Shown piece after piece: positions 1-11,165 of a stretch of DNA of 64,000 nt. The position numbers and the translations under genes were made by a program. The notes below the pieces were generated by a model. The model had not been told where the DNA came from. It made no database searches and saw nothing but the letters and a program-made list of their open reading frames with translations. This stretch comes from Henricia sp. BOLD:AAB3569 (lineage: Eukaryota; Echinodermata; Asteroidea; Spinulosida; Echinasteridae): the NCBI GenBank assembly GCA_037783545.1, contig JBBELK010001079.1:1-64000 (forward strand), in the 5' to 3' direction. Positions within the stretch are counted from its first letter, which is position 1, and each line of letters begins with the position of its first letter.

Positions 1-296
1 CACGGTTTGCGTGAGAGCAGTCAGGAAGCCTCAACCCAGTTTTTTCTAAACTTTGAAATTTCTCTGCCATTTCCCGGCGAAAGTCTGTCAATTTTTATGA
101 CAAGTGCGCAATATAGAGAGTTTAGGGCATGCAAAATTTGAAGTTCGTCGGAACATTTTTCGACCTCCAAATTTGCCGACGTTTGGACCACACTTTGACC
201 AAATTGCCGAGCCAAACTGCGGTGCGTTAACGACAGTCCGAATGACTGAGCATGCGCACAACTCAGGAGTACCCCAAAGAGGTGTGTACAGACAGC
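1..296 (+). repeat. First monomer of the window, one T short
   Basis: The window happens to open at the CACGG start used here for numbering. This copy is 296 bp because its second T run (near 981) has five Ts instead of six in the equivalent copy at about 91. It shows no other clear difference from the consensus. The array clearly continues upstream of base 1, so this is not an array boundary. Confidence 0.85.
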
Positions 297-1078
297 CACG
301 GTTTGCGTGAGAGCAGTCAGGAAGCCTCAACCCAGTTTTTTCTAAACTTTGAAATTTCTCTGCCATTTCCCGGCGAAAGTCTGTCAATTGTTTATGACAA
401 GTGCGCAATATAGAGAGTTTAGGGCATGCAAAATTTGAAGTTCGTCGGAACATTTTTCGACCTCCAAATTTGCCGACGTTTGGACCACACTTTGACCAAA
501 TTGCCGAGCCAAACTGCGGTGCGTTAACGACAGTCCGAATGACTGAGCATGCGCACAACTCAGGAGTACCCCAAAGAGGTGTGTACAGACAGCCACGGTT
601 TGCGTTGAGAGCAGTCAGGAAGCCTCAACCCAGTTTTTTCTAAACTTTGAAATTTCTCTGCCATTTCCTGGCGAAAGTCTGTCAATTTTTTATGACAAGT
701 GCGCAATATAGAGAGTTTAGGGCATGCAAAATTTGAAGTTCGTCGGAACATTTTTCGACCTCCAAATTTGCCGACGTTTGGACCACACTTTGACCAAATG
801 CCGAGCCAAACTGCGGTGCGGTTAACGACAGTCCGAATGACTGAGCATGCGCACAACTCAGGAGTACCCAAAGAGGTGTGTACAGACAGCCACGGTTTGC
901 GTGAGAGCAGTCAGGAAGCCTCAACCCAGTTTTTTCTAAACTTTGAAATTTCTCTGCCATTTCCCGGCGAAAGTCTGTCAATTTTTATGACAAGTGCGCA
1001 ATATAGAGAGTTTAGGGCATGCAAAATTTGAAGTTCGTCGGAACATTTTTCGACCTCCAAATTTGCCGACGTTTGGAC

Positions 1079-1090
1079 CACACTGCCGAG
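1079..1090 (+). repeat. 11-bp deletion monomer (first of three)
   Basis: CACACT joins directly to GCCGAG after 1,084, removing consensus monomer bases 196-206. The deletion takes out the start of the second half of the internal CCAAATT(T)GCCGA direct repeat. The interval around it is 286 bp. Identical junctions at 1,668/1,669 and 2,550/2,551 show the deletion arose once and was copied. Confidence 0.9.
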
Positions 1091-1662
1091 CCAAACTGCG
1101 GTGCGTTAACGACAGTCCGAATGACTGAGCATGCGCACAACTCAGGAGTACCCAAAGAGGTGTGTACAGACAGCCACGGTTTGCGTGAGAGCAGTCAGGA
1201 AGCCTCAACCCAGTTTTTTCTAAACTTTGAAATTTCTCTGCCATTTCCTGGCGAAAGTCTGTCAATTTTTTATGACAAAGTGCGCAATATAGAGAGTTTA
1301 GGGCATGCAAAATTTGAAGTTCGTCGGAACATTTTTCGACCTCCAAATTTGCCGACGTTTGGACCACACTTTGACCAATTGCCGAGCCAAACTGCGGTGC
1401 GTTAACGACAGTCCGAATGACTGAGCATGCGCACAACTCAGGAGTACCCCAAAGAGGTGTGTACAGACAGCCACGGTTTGCGTGAGAGCAGTCAGGAAGC
1501 CTCAACCCAGTTTTTTCTAAACTTTGAAATTTCTCTGCCATTTCCCGGCGAAAGTCTGTCAATTTTTTATGACAAAGTGCGCAATATAGAGAGTTTAGGG
1601 CAATGCAAAATTTGAAGTTCGTCGGAACATTTTTCGACCTCCAAATTTGCCGACGTTTGGAC

Positions 1663-1674
1663 CACACTGCCGAG
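1663..1674 (+). repeat. 11-bp deletion monomer (second of three)
   Basis: Same junction as at 1,084, located two monomers downstream (584 bp). This copy also carries an extra C/G near the end of the unit (ACCCGCAAAG near 1,736) and an extra G in the GTGAGAG segment near 1,773. Confidence 0.88.
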
Positions 1675-2544
1675 CCAAACTGCGGTGCGTTAACGACAGT
1701 CCGAATGACTGAGCATGCGCACAACTCAGGAGTACCCGCAAAGAGGTGTGTACAGACAGCCACGGTTTGCGTGGAGAGCAGTCAGGAAGCCTCAACCCAG
1801 TTTTTTCTAACTTTGAAATTTCTCTGCCATTTCCCGGCGAAAGTCTGTCAATTTTTTATGACAAGTGCGCAATATAGAGAGTTTAGGGCATGCAAAATTT
1901 GAAGTTCGTCGGAACATTTTTCGACCTCCAAATTTGCCGACGTTTGGACCACACTTTGACCAAATTGCCGAGCCAAACTGCGGTGCGTTAACGACAGTCC
2001 GAATGACTGAGCATGCGCACAACTCAGGAGTACCCCCAAAGAGGTGTGTACAGACAGCCACGGTTTGCGTGAGAGCAGTCAGGAAGCCCTCAACCCAGTT
2101 TTTTCTAAACTTTGAAATTTCTCTGCCATTTCCCGGCGAAAGTCTGTCAATTTTTTATGACAAGTGCGCAATATAGAGAGTTTAGGGCATGCAAAATTTG
2201 AAGTTCGTCGGAACATTTTTCGACCTCCAAATTTGCCGACGTTTGGACCACACTTGACCAAATTGCCGAGCCAAACTGCGGTGCGTTAACGACAGTCCGA
2301 ATGACTGAGCATGCGCACAACTCAGGAGTACCCCAAAGAGGTGTGTACAGACAGCCACGGTTTGCGTGAGAGCAGTCAGGAAGCCTCAACCCAGTTTTTT
2401 CTAAACTTTGAAATTTCTCTGCCATTTCCCGGCGAAAGTCTGTCAATTTTTTATGACAAGTGCGCAATATAGAGAGTTTAGGGCATGCAAAATTTGAAGT
2501 TCGTCGGAACATTTTTCGACCTCCAAATTTGCCGACGTTTGGAC

Positions 2545-2556
2545 CACACTGCCGAG
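2545..2556 (+). repeat. 11-bp deletion monomer (third of three)
   Basis: Same CACACT to GCCGAG junction, at 2,550/2,551, three monomers beyond the second copy. Otherwise this monomer looks like the consensus, so the deletion has been recombined onto different backgrounds. No later monomer in the window shows it. Confidence 0.88.
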
Positions 2557-5500
2557 CCAAACTGCGGTGCGTTAACGACAGTCCGAATGACTGAGCATGC
2601 GCACAACTCAGGAGTACCCCAAAGAGGTGTGTACAGACAGCCACGGTTTGCGTGAGAGCAGTCAGGAAGCCTCAACCCAGTTTTTTCTAAACTTTGAAAT
2701 TTCTCTGCCATTTCCCGGCGAAAGTCTGTCAATTTTTTATGACAAGTGCGCAATATAGAGAGTTTAGGGCATGCAAAATTTGAAGTTCGTCGGAACATTT
2801 TTCGACCTCCAAATTTGCCGACGTTTGGACCACACTTTGACCAAATTGCCGAGCCAAACTGCGGTGCGTTAACGACAGTCCGAATGACTGAGCATGCGCA
2901 CAACTCAGGAGTACCCCAAAGAGGTGTGTACAGACAGCCACGGTTTGCGTGGAGAGCAGTCAGGAAGCCTCAACCCAGTTTTTTCTAAACTTTGAAATTT
3001 CTCTGCCATTTCCGGCGAAAGTCTGTCAATTTTTTATGACAAGTGCGCAATATAGAGAGTTTAGGGCATGCAAAATTTGAAGTTCGTCGGAACATTTTTC
3101 GACCTCAAATTTGCCGACGTTTGGACCACACTTTGACCAAATTGCCGAGCCAAACTGCGGTGCGTTAACGACAGTCCGAATGACTGAGCATGCGCACAAC
3201 TCAGGAGTACCCCAAAGAGGTGTGTACAGACAGCCACGGTTTGCGTGAGAGCAGTCAGGAAGCCTCAACCCAGTTTTTTCTAAACTTTGAAATTTCTCTG
3301 CCATTTCCCGGCGAAAGTCTGTCAATTTTTTATGACAAGTGCGCAATATAGAGAGTTTAGGGCATGCAAAATTTGAAGTTCGTCGGAACATTTTTCGACC
3401 TCCAAATTTGCCGACGTTTGGACCACACTTTGACCAAATTGCCGAGCCAAACTGCGGTGCGTTAACGACAGTCCGAATGACTGAGCATGCGCACAACTCA
3501 GGAGTACCCCAAAGAGGTGTGTACAGACAGCCACGGTTTGCGTGAGAGCAGTCAGGAAGCCTCAACCCAGTTTTTTCTAAACTTTGAAATTTCTCTGCCA
3601 TTTCCCGGCGAAAGTCTGTCAATCTTTTTATGACAAGTGCGCAATATAGAGAGTTTAGGGCATGCAAAATTTGAAGTTCGTCGGAACATTTTTCGACCTC
3701 CAAATTTGCCGACGTTTGGACCACACTTTGACCAAATTGCCGAGCCAAACTGCGGTGCGTTAACGACAGTCCGAATGACTGAGCATGCGCACAACTCAGG
3801 AGTACCCCAAAGAGGTGTGTACAGACAGCCACGGTTTGCGTGGAGAGCAGTCAGGAAGCCTCAACCCAGTTTTTTCTAACTTTGAAATTTCTCTGCCATT
3901 TCCCGGCGAAAGTCTGTCAATTTTTTATGACAAGTGCGCAATATAGAGAGTTTAGGGCATGCAAAATTTGAAGTTCGTCGGAACATTTTTCGACCTCCAA
4001 ATTTGCCGACGTTTGGACCACACTTTGACCAAATTGCCGAGCCAAACTGCGGTGCGTTAACGACAGTCCGAATGACTGAGCATGCGCACAACTCAGGAGT
4101 ACCCCAAAGAGGTGTGTACAGACAGCCACGGTTTGCGTGAGAGCAGTCAGGAAGCCTCAACCCAGTTTTTTCTAAACTTTGAAATTTCTCTGCCATTTCC
4201 CGGCGAAAGTCTGTCAATTTTTTATGACAAGTGCGCAATATAGAGAGTTTAGGGCATGCAAAATTTGAAGTTCGTCGGAACATTTTTCGACCTCCAAATT
4301 TGCCGACGTTTGGACCACACTTTGACCAAATTGCCGAGCCAAACTGCGGTGCGTTAACGACAGTCCGAATGACTGAGCATGCGCACAACTCAGGAGTACC
4401 CCAAAGAGGTGTGTACAGACAGCCACGGTTTGCGTGAGAGCAGTCAGGAAGCCTCAACCCAGTTTTTTCTAAACTTTGAAATTTCTCTGCCATTTCCCGG
4501 CGAAAGTCTGTCAATTTTTTATGACAAGTGCGCAATATAGAGAGTTTAGGGCATGCAAAATTTGAAGTTCGTCGGAACATTTTTCGACCTCCCAAATTTG
4601 CCGACGTTTGGACCACACTTTGACCAAATTGCCGAGCCAAACTGCGGTGCGTTAACGACAGTCCGAATGACTGAGCATGCGCACAACTCAGGAGTACCCC
4701 AAAGAGGTGTGTACAGACAGCCACGGTTTGCGTGAGAGCAGTCAGGAAGCCTCAACCCAGTTTTTTCTAAACTTTGAAATTTCTCTGCCATTTCCCGGCG
4801 AAAGTCTGTCAATTTTTTATGACAAGTGCGCAATATAGAGAGTTTAGGGCATGCAAAATTTGAAGTTCGTCGGAACATTTTTCGACCTCCAAATTTGCCG
4901 ACGTTTGGACCACACTTTGACCAAATTGCCGAGCCAAACTGCGGTGCGTTAACGACAGTCCGAATGACTGAGCATGCGCACAGCTCAGGAGTACCCCAAA
5001 GAGGTGTGTACAGACAGCCACGGTTTGCGTGAGAGCAGTCAGGAAGCCTCAACCCAGTTTTTTCTAAACTTTGAAATTTCTCTGCCATTTCCCGGCGAAA
5101 GTCTGTCAATTTTTATGACAAGTGCGCAATATAGAGAGTTTAGGGCATGCAAAATTTGAAGTTCGTCGGAACATTTTTCGACCTCCAAATTTGCCGACGT
5201 TTGGACCACACTTTGACCAAATTGCCGAGCCAAACTGCGGTGCGTTAACGACAGTCCGAATGACTGAGCATGCGCACAACTCAGGAGTACCCCAAAGAGG
5301 TGTGTACAGACAGCCACGGTTTGCGTGAGAGCAGTCAGGAAGCCTCAACCCAGTTTTTTCTAAACTTTGAAATTTCTCTGCCATTTCCCGGCGAAAGTCT
5401 GTCAATTTTTTATGACAAGTGCGCAATATAGAGAGTTTAGGGCATGCAAAATTTGAAGTTCGTCGGAACATTTTTCGACCTCCAAATTTGCCGACGTTTG

Positions 5501-5673
5501 GACCACACTTTGACCAAATTGCCGAGCCAAACTGCGGTGCGTTAACGACAGTCCGAATGACTGAGCATGCGCACAACTCAGGAGTACCCCAAAGAGGTGT
5601 GTACAGACAGCCACGGTTTGCGTGAGAGCAGTCAGGAAGCCTCAACCCATTTTTTTCTAAACTTTGAAATTTC

Positions 5674-5692
5674 TCTGCCATTTGTCAATTTT
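5674..5692 (+). repeat. 14-bp deletion junction
   Basis: CCATTT joins GTCAATT after 5,683, missing the 14 bases that hold CCCGGCGAAAG. The anchor interval is 283 bp, a unique length in the window. It lies at the switch from the indel-rich left segment to the phased, homogenised interior. The same monomer also has CCCATTTTTTTC instead of the CCCAG form at 5,648. Confidence 0.88.
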
Positions 5693-5701
5693 TTATGACA
5701 A

Positions 5702-7160
5702 GTGCGCAATATAGAGAGTTTAGGGCATGCAAAATTTGAAGTTCGTCGGAACATTTTTCGACCTCCAAATTTGCCGACGTTTGGACCACACTTTGACCAA
5801 ATTGCCGAGCCAAACTGCGGTGCGTTAACGACAGTCCGAATGACTGAGCATGCGCACAACTCAGGAGTACCCCAAAGAGGTGTGTACAGACAGCCACGGT
5901 TTGCGTGAGAGCAGTCAGGAAGCCTCAACCCAGTTTTTTCTAAACTTTGAAATTTCTCTGCCATTTCCCGGCGAAAGTCTGTCAATTTTTTATGACAAGT
6001 GCGCAATATAGAGAGTTTAGGGCATGCAAAATTTGAAGTTCGTCGGAACATTTTTCGACCTCCAAATTTGCCGACGTTTGGACCACACTTTGACCAAATT
6101 GCCGAGCCAAACTGCGGTGCGTTAACGACAGTCCGAATGACTGAGCATGCGCACAACTCAGGAGTACCCCAAAGAGGTGTGTACAGACAGCCACGGTTTG
6201 CGTGAGAGCAGTCAGGAAGCCTCAACCCAGTTTTTTCTAAACTTTGAAATTTCTCTGCCATTTCCCGGCGAAAGTCTGTCAATTTTTTATGACAAGTGCG
6301 CAATATAGAGAGTTTAGGGCATGCAAAATTTGAAGTTCGTCGGAACATTTTTCGACCTCCAAATTTGCCGACGTTTGGACCACACTTTGACCAAATTGCC
6401 GAGCCAAACTGCGGTGCGTTAACGACAGTCCGAATGACTGAGCATGCGCACAACTCAGGAGTACCCCAAAGAGGTGTGTACAGACAGCCACGGTTTGCGT
6501 GAGAGCAGTCAGGAAGCCTCAACCCAGTTTTTTCTAAACTTTGAAATTTCTCTGCCATTTCCCGGCGAAAGTCTGTCAATTTTTTATGACAAGTGCGCAA
6601 TATAGAGAGTTTAGGGCATGCAAAATTTGAAGTTCGTCGGAACATTTTTCGACCTCCAAATTTGCCGACGTTTGGACCACACTTTGACCAAATTGCCGAG
6701 CCAAACTGCGGTGCGTTAACGACAGTCCGAATGACTGAGCATGCGCACAACTCAGGAGTACCCCAAAGAGGTGTGTACAGACAGCCACGGTTTGCGTGAG
6801 AGCAGTCAGGAAGCCTCAACCCAGTTTTTTCTAAACTTTGAAATTTCTCTGCCATTTCCCGGCGAAAGTCTGTCAATTTTTTATGACAAGTGCGCAATAT
6901 AGAGAGTTTAGGGCATGCAAAATTTGAAGTTCGTCGGAACATTTTTCGACCTCCAAATTTGCCGACGTTTGGACCACACTTTGACCAAATTGCCGAGCCA
7001 AACTGCGGTGCGTTAACGACAGTCCGAATGACTGAGCATGCGCACAACTCAGGAGTACCCCAAAGAGGTGTGTACAGACAGCCACGGTTTGCGTGAGAGC
7101 AGTCAGGAAGCCTCAACCCAGTTTTTTCTAAACTTTGAAATTTCTCTGCCATTTCCCGGC
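5702..7160 (+). repeat. Homogenised block of ~5 monomers
   Basis: Anchors at 5,702, 5,999, 6,296, 6,593, 6,890 and 7,187 are exactly 297 bp apart, and I saw no difference from the reference monomer until GTCTTTCAA near 7,168. Such runs of identical neighbours point to recent local amplification or conversion. Confidence 0.85.
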
Positions 7161-8354
7161 GAAAGTCTTTCAATTTTTTATGACAAGTGCGCAATATAGA
7201 GAGTTTAGGGCATGCAAAATTTGAAGTTCGTCGGAACATTTTTCGACCTCCAAATTTGCCGACGTTTGGACCACACTTTGACCAAATTGCCGAGCCAAAC
7301 TGCGGTGCGTTAACGACAGTCCGAATGACTGAGCATGCGCACAACTCAGGAGTACCCCAAAGAGGTGTGTACAGACAGCCACGGTTTGCGTGAGAGCAGT
7401 CAGGAAGCCTCAACCCAGTTTTTTCTAAACTTTGAAATTTCTCTGCCATTTCCCGGCGAAAGTCTGTCAATTTTTTATGACAAGTGCGCAATATAGAGAG
7501 TTTAGGGCATGCAAATTTTGAAGTTCGTCGGAACATTTTTCGACCTCCAAATTTGCCGACGTTTGGACCACACTTTGACCAAATTGCCGAGCCAAACTGC
7601 GGTGCGTTAACGACAGTCCGAATGACTGAGCATGCGCACAACTCAGGAGTACCCCAAAGAGGTGTGTACAGACAGCCACGGTTTGCGTGAGAGCAGTCAG
7701 GAAGCCTCAACCCAGTTTTTTCTAAACTTTGAAATTTCTCTGCCATTTCCCGGCGAAAGTCTGTCAATTTTTTATGACAAGTGCGCAGTATAGAGAGTTT
7801 AGGCATGCAAAATTTGAAGTTCGTCGGAACATTTTTCGACCTCCAAATTTGGCGACGTTTGGACCACACTTTGACCAAATTGCCGAGCCAAACTGCGGTG
7901 CGTTAACGACAGTCCGAATGACTGAGCATGCGCACAACTCAGGAGTACCCCAAAGAGGTGTGTACAGACAGCCACGGTTTGCGTGAGAGCAGTCAGGAAG
8001 CCTCAACCCAGTTTTTTCTAAACTTTGAAATTTCTCTGCCATTTCCTGGCGAAAGTCTGTCAATTTTTTTTATGACAAGTGCGCAATATAGAGAGTTTAG
8101 GGCATGCAAAATTTGAAGTTCGTCGGAACATTTTTCGACCTCCAAATTTGCCGACGTTTGGACCACACTTTGACCAAATTGCCGAGCCAAACTGCGGTGC
8201 GTTAACGACAGTCCGAATGACTGAGCATGCGCACAACTCAGGAGTACCCCAAAGAGGTGTGTACAGACAGCCACGGTTTGCGTGAGAGCAGTCAGGAAGC
8301 CTCAACCCAGTTTTTTCTAAACTTTGAAATTTCTCTGCCATTTCCTGGCGAAAG

Positions 8355-8395
8355 TCTGTCAATTTTTTTTATGACAAGTGCGCAATGAGTTTAGG
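8355..8395 (+). repeat. Monomer with T8 run and 5-bp deletion
   Basis: The second T run is lengthened to eight (the previous copy, near 8,064, is also long), and CGCAAT joins GAGTTT after 8,386, missing ATAGA. The preceding interval is 299 bp and the following one 292 bp. This marks the left limit of the longest homogeneous block. Confidence 0.85.
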
Positions 8396-11165
8396 GCATG
8401 CAAAATTTGAAGTTCGTCGGAACATTTTTCGACCTCCAAATTTGCCGACGTTTGGACCACACTTTGACCAAATTGCCGAGCCAAACTGCGGTGCGTTAAC
8501 GACAGTCCGAATGACTGAGCATGCGCACAACTCAGGAGTACCCCAAAGAGGTGTGTACAGACAGCCACGGTTTGCGTGAGAGCAGTCAGGAAGCCTCAAC
8601 CCAGTTTTTTCTAAACTTTGAAATTTCTCTGCCATTTCCCGGCGAAAGTCTGTCAATTTTTTATGACAAGTGCGCAATATAGAGAGTTTAGGGCATGCAA
8701 AATTTGAAGTTCGTCGGAACATTTTTCGACCTCCAAATTTGCCGACGTTTGGACCACACTTTGACCAAATTGCCGAGCCAAACTGCGGTGCGTTAACGAC
8801 AGTCCGAATGACTGAGCATGCGCACAACTCAGGAGTACCCCAAAGAGGTGTGTACAGACAGCCACGGTTTGCGTGAGAGCAGTCAGGAAGCCTCAACCCA
8901 GTTTTTTCTAAACTTTGAAATTTCTCTGCCATTTCCCGGCGAAAGTCTGTCAATTTTTTATGACAAGTGCGCAATATAGAGAGTTTAGGGCATGCAAAAT
9001 TTGAAGTTCGTCGGAACATTTTTCGACCTCCAAATTTGCCGACGTTTGGACCACACTTTGACCAAATTGCCGAGCCAAACTGCGGTGCGTTAACGACAGT
9101 CCGAATGACTGAGCATGCGCACAACTCAGGAGTACCCCAAAGAGGTGTGTACAGACAGCCACGGTTTGCGTGAGAGCAGTCAGGAAGCCTCAACCCAGTT
9201 TTTTCTAAACTTTGAAATTTCTCTGCCATTTCCCGGCGAAAGTCTGTCAATTTTTTATGACAAGTGCGCAATATAGAGAGTTTAGGGCATGCAAAATTTG
9301 AAGTTCGTCGGAACATTTTTCGACCTCCAAATTTGCCGACGTTTGGACCACACTTTGACCAAATTGCCGAGCCAAACTGCGGTGCGTTAACGACAGTCCG
9401 AATGACTGAGCATGCGCACAACTCAGGAGTACCCCAAAGAGGTGTGTACAGACAGCCACGGTTTGCGTGAGAGCAGTCAGGAAGCCTCAACCCAGTTTTT
9501 TCTAAACTTTGAAATTTCTCTGCCATTTCCCGGCGAAAGTCTGTCAATTTTTTATGACAAGTGCGCAATATAGAGAGTTTAGGGCATGCAAAATTTGAAG
9601 TTCGTCGGAACATTTTTCGACCTCCAAATTTGCCGACGTTTGGACCACACTTTGACCAAATTGCCGAGCCAAACTGCGGTGCGTTAACGACAGTCCGAAT
9701 GACTGAGCATGCGCACAACTCAGGAGTACCCCAAAGAGGTGTGTACAGACAGCCACGGTTTGCGTGAGAGCAGTCAGGAAGCCTCAACCCAGTTTTTTCT
9801 AAACTTTGAAATTTCTCTGCCATTTCCCGGCGAAAGTCTGTCAATTTTTTATGACAAGTGCGCAATATAGAGAGTTTAGGGCATGCAAAATTTGAAGTTC
9901 GTCGGAACATTTTTCGACCTCCAAATTTGCCGACGTTTGGACCACACTTTGACCAAATTGCCGAGCCAAACTGCGGTGCGTTAACGACAGTCCGAATGAC
10001 TGAGCATGCGCACAACTCAGGAGTACCCCAAAGAGGTGTGTACAGACAGCCACGGTTTGCGTGAGAGCAGTCAGGAAGCCTCAACCCAGTTTTTTCTAAA
10101 CTTTGAAATTTCTCTGCCATTTCCCGGCGAAAGTCTGTCAATTTTTTATGACAAGTGCGCAATATAGAGAGTTTAGGGCATGCAAAATTTGAAGTTCGTC
10201 GGAACATTTTTCGACCTCCAAATTTGCCGACGTTTGGACCACACTTTGACCAAATTGCCGAGCCAAACTGCGGTGCGTTAACGACAGTCCGAATGACTGA
10301 GCATGCGCACAACTCAGGAGTACCCCAAAGAGGTGTGTACAGACAGCCACGGTTTGCGTGAGAGCAGTCAGGAAGCCTCAACCCAGTTTTTTCTAAACTT
10401 TGAAATTTCTCTGCCATTTCCCGGCGAAAGTCTGTCAATTTTTTATGACAAGTGCGCAATATAGAGAGTTTAGGGCATGCAAAATTTGAAGTTCGTCGGA
10501 ACATTTTTCGACCTCCAAATTTGCCGACGTTTGGACCACACTTTGACCAAATTGCCGAGCCAAACTGCGGTGCGTTAACGACAGTCCGAATGACTGAGCA
10601 TGCGCACAACTCAGGAGTACCCCAAAGAGGTGTGTACAGACAGCCACGGTTTGCGTGAGAGCAGTCAGGAAGCCTCAACCCAGTTTTTTCTAAACTTTGA
10701 AATTTCTCTGCCATTTCCCGGCGAAAGTCTGTCAATTTTTTATGACAAGTGCGCAATATAGAGAGTTTAGGGCATGCAAAATTTGAAGTTCGTCGGAACA
10801 TTTTTCGACCTCCAAATTTGCCGACGTTTGGACCACACTTTGACCAAATTGCCGAGCCAAACTGCGGTGCGTTAACGACAGTCCGAATGACTGAGCATGC
10901 GCACAACTCAGGAGTACCCCAAAGAGGTGTGTACAGACAGCCACGGTTTGCGTGAGAGCAGTCAGGAAGCCTCAACCCAGTTTTTTCTAAACTTTGAAAT
11001 TTCTCTGCCATTTCCCGGCGAAAGTCTGTCAATTTTTTATGACAAGTGCGCAATATAGAGAGTTTAGGGCATGCAAAATTTGAAGTTCGTCGGAACATTT
11101 TTCGACCTCCAAATTTGCCGACGTTTGGACCACACTTTGACCAAATTGCCGAGCCAAACTGCGGT
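8391..11165 (+). repeat. Longest homogenised block, ~9.3 near-identical monomers
   Basis: From the 5-bp deletion monomer to the single-base insertion in GGTGTCGTTAAC near 11,167, every copy looks like the reference unit, and all intervals from 8,670 to 11,046 are 297 bp. The block is about 2.8 kb. Runs of this kind recur at about 18.8-20.8 kb and 24.9-26.8 kb. Identity was judged by eye and from identical translations, so an isolated substitution could have been missed. Confidence 0.85.
8863..9159 (+). repeat. Reference (consensus) monomer, 297 bp
   Basis: A clean copy, numbered 1 at its first base (CACGG). Composition is C 70, G 68, 16 CpG. Landmarks: T6 runs at 40-45 and 92-97, the second flanked by TGTCA (86-90) and TGACA (99-103), a 5-bp dyad with an 8-nt loop. 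TGCGCA palindrome at 106-111. GCATGC at 128-133 and 251-256. GTTC/GAAC 4-bp dyad at 144-155. CGTCGG (147-152) pairs with CCGACG (177-182). Imperfect direct repeat CCAAATTTGCCGA (168-180) and CCAAATTGCCGA (200-211). CGTTAACG 8-bp palindrome at 226-233. CTGAG/CTCAG dyad at 247-251 and 263-267, enclosing GCATGCGCA. The minus strand has one stop-free 99-codon frame. The choice of start is arbitrary. Confidence 0.95.

Larger units (their letters stand above)
1..5683 (+). repeat. Indel-rich left segment of the array
   Basis: Of the 19 anchor intervals between 104 and 5,702 only 7 are exactly 297 bp; the rest are 283, 286, 286, 288, 295, 296, 298 and 299. Changes include loss or gain of a base in the CCCC before AAAGAGG, extra G in GTGAGAG (near 1,773 and 2,951), AAAC shortened to AAC (near 1,810 and 3,878), single-base gains such as GGGCAATGC near 1,602, three 11-bp deletions and one 14-bp deletion. 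Substitutions are not noticeably more frequent than in the interior. The excess of single-base indels may be real relaxed homogenisation or residual consensus error in long reads. Confidence 0.8.

Noticed and set aside
104-310. Plus-strand 68-codon frames beginning at GTGCGCA, and minus-strand 70-codon frames, present in nearly every monomer
   Set aside because: They are the same short frames repeated about 200 times, overlapping each other on both strands, with no start context or family resemblance. A stop inside the plus frame at about 47,427 has no consequence for the repeat.
8948-8970. TGTCA-T6-TGACA as a transcription terminator hairpin
   Set aside because: The stem is only 5 bp, the T run is in the loop and not after the stem, and there is no gene for it to terminate.
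9006-9022. A functional CENP-B box in each monomer
   Set aside because: Only the TTCG and the central A match; the required CGGG is ATTT. Reported only as a weak half-match.
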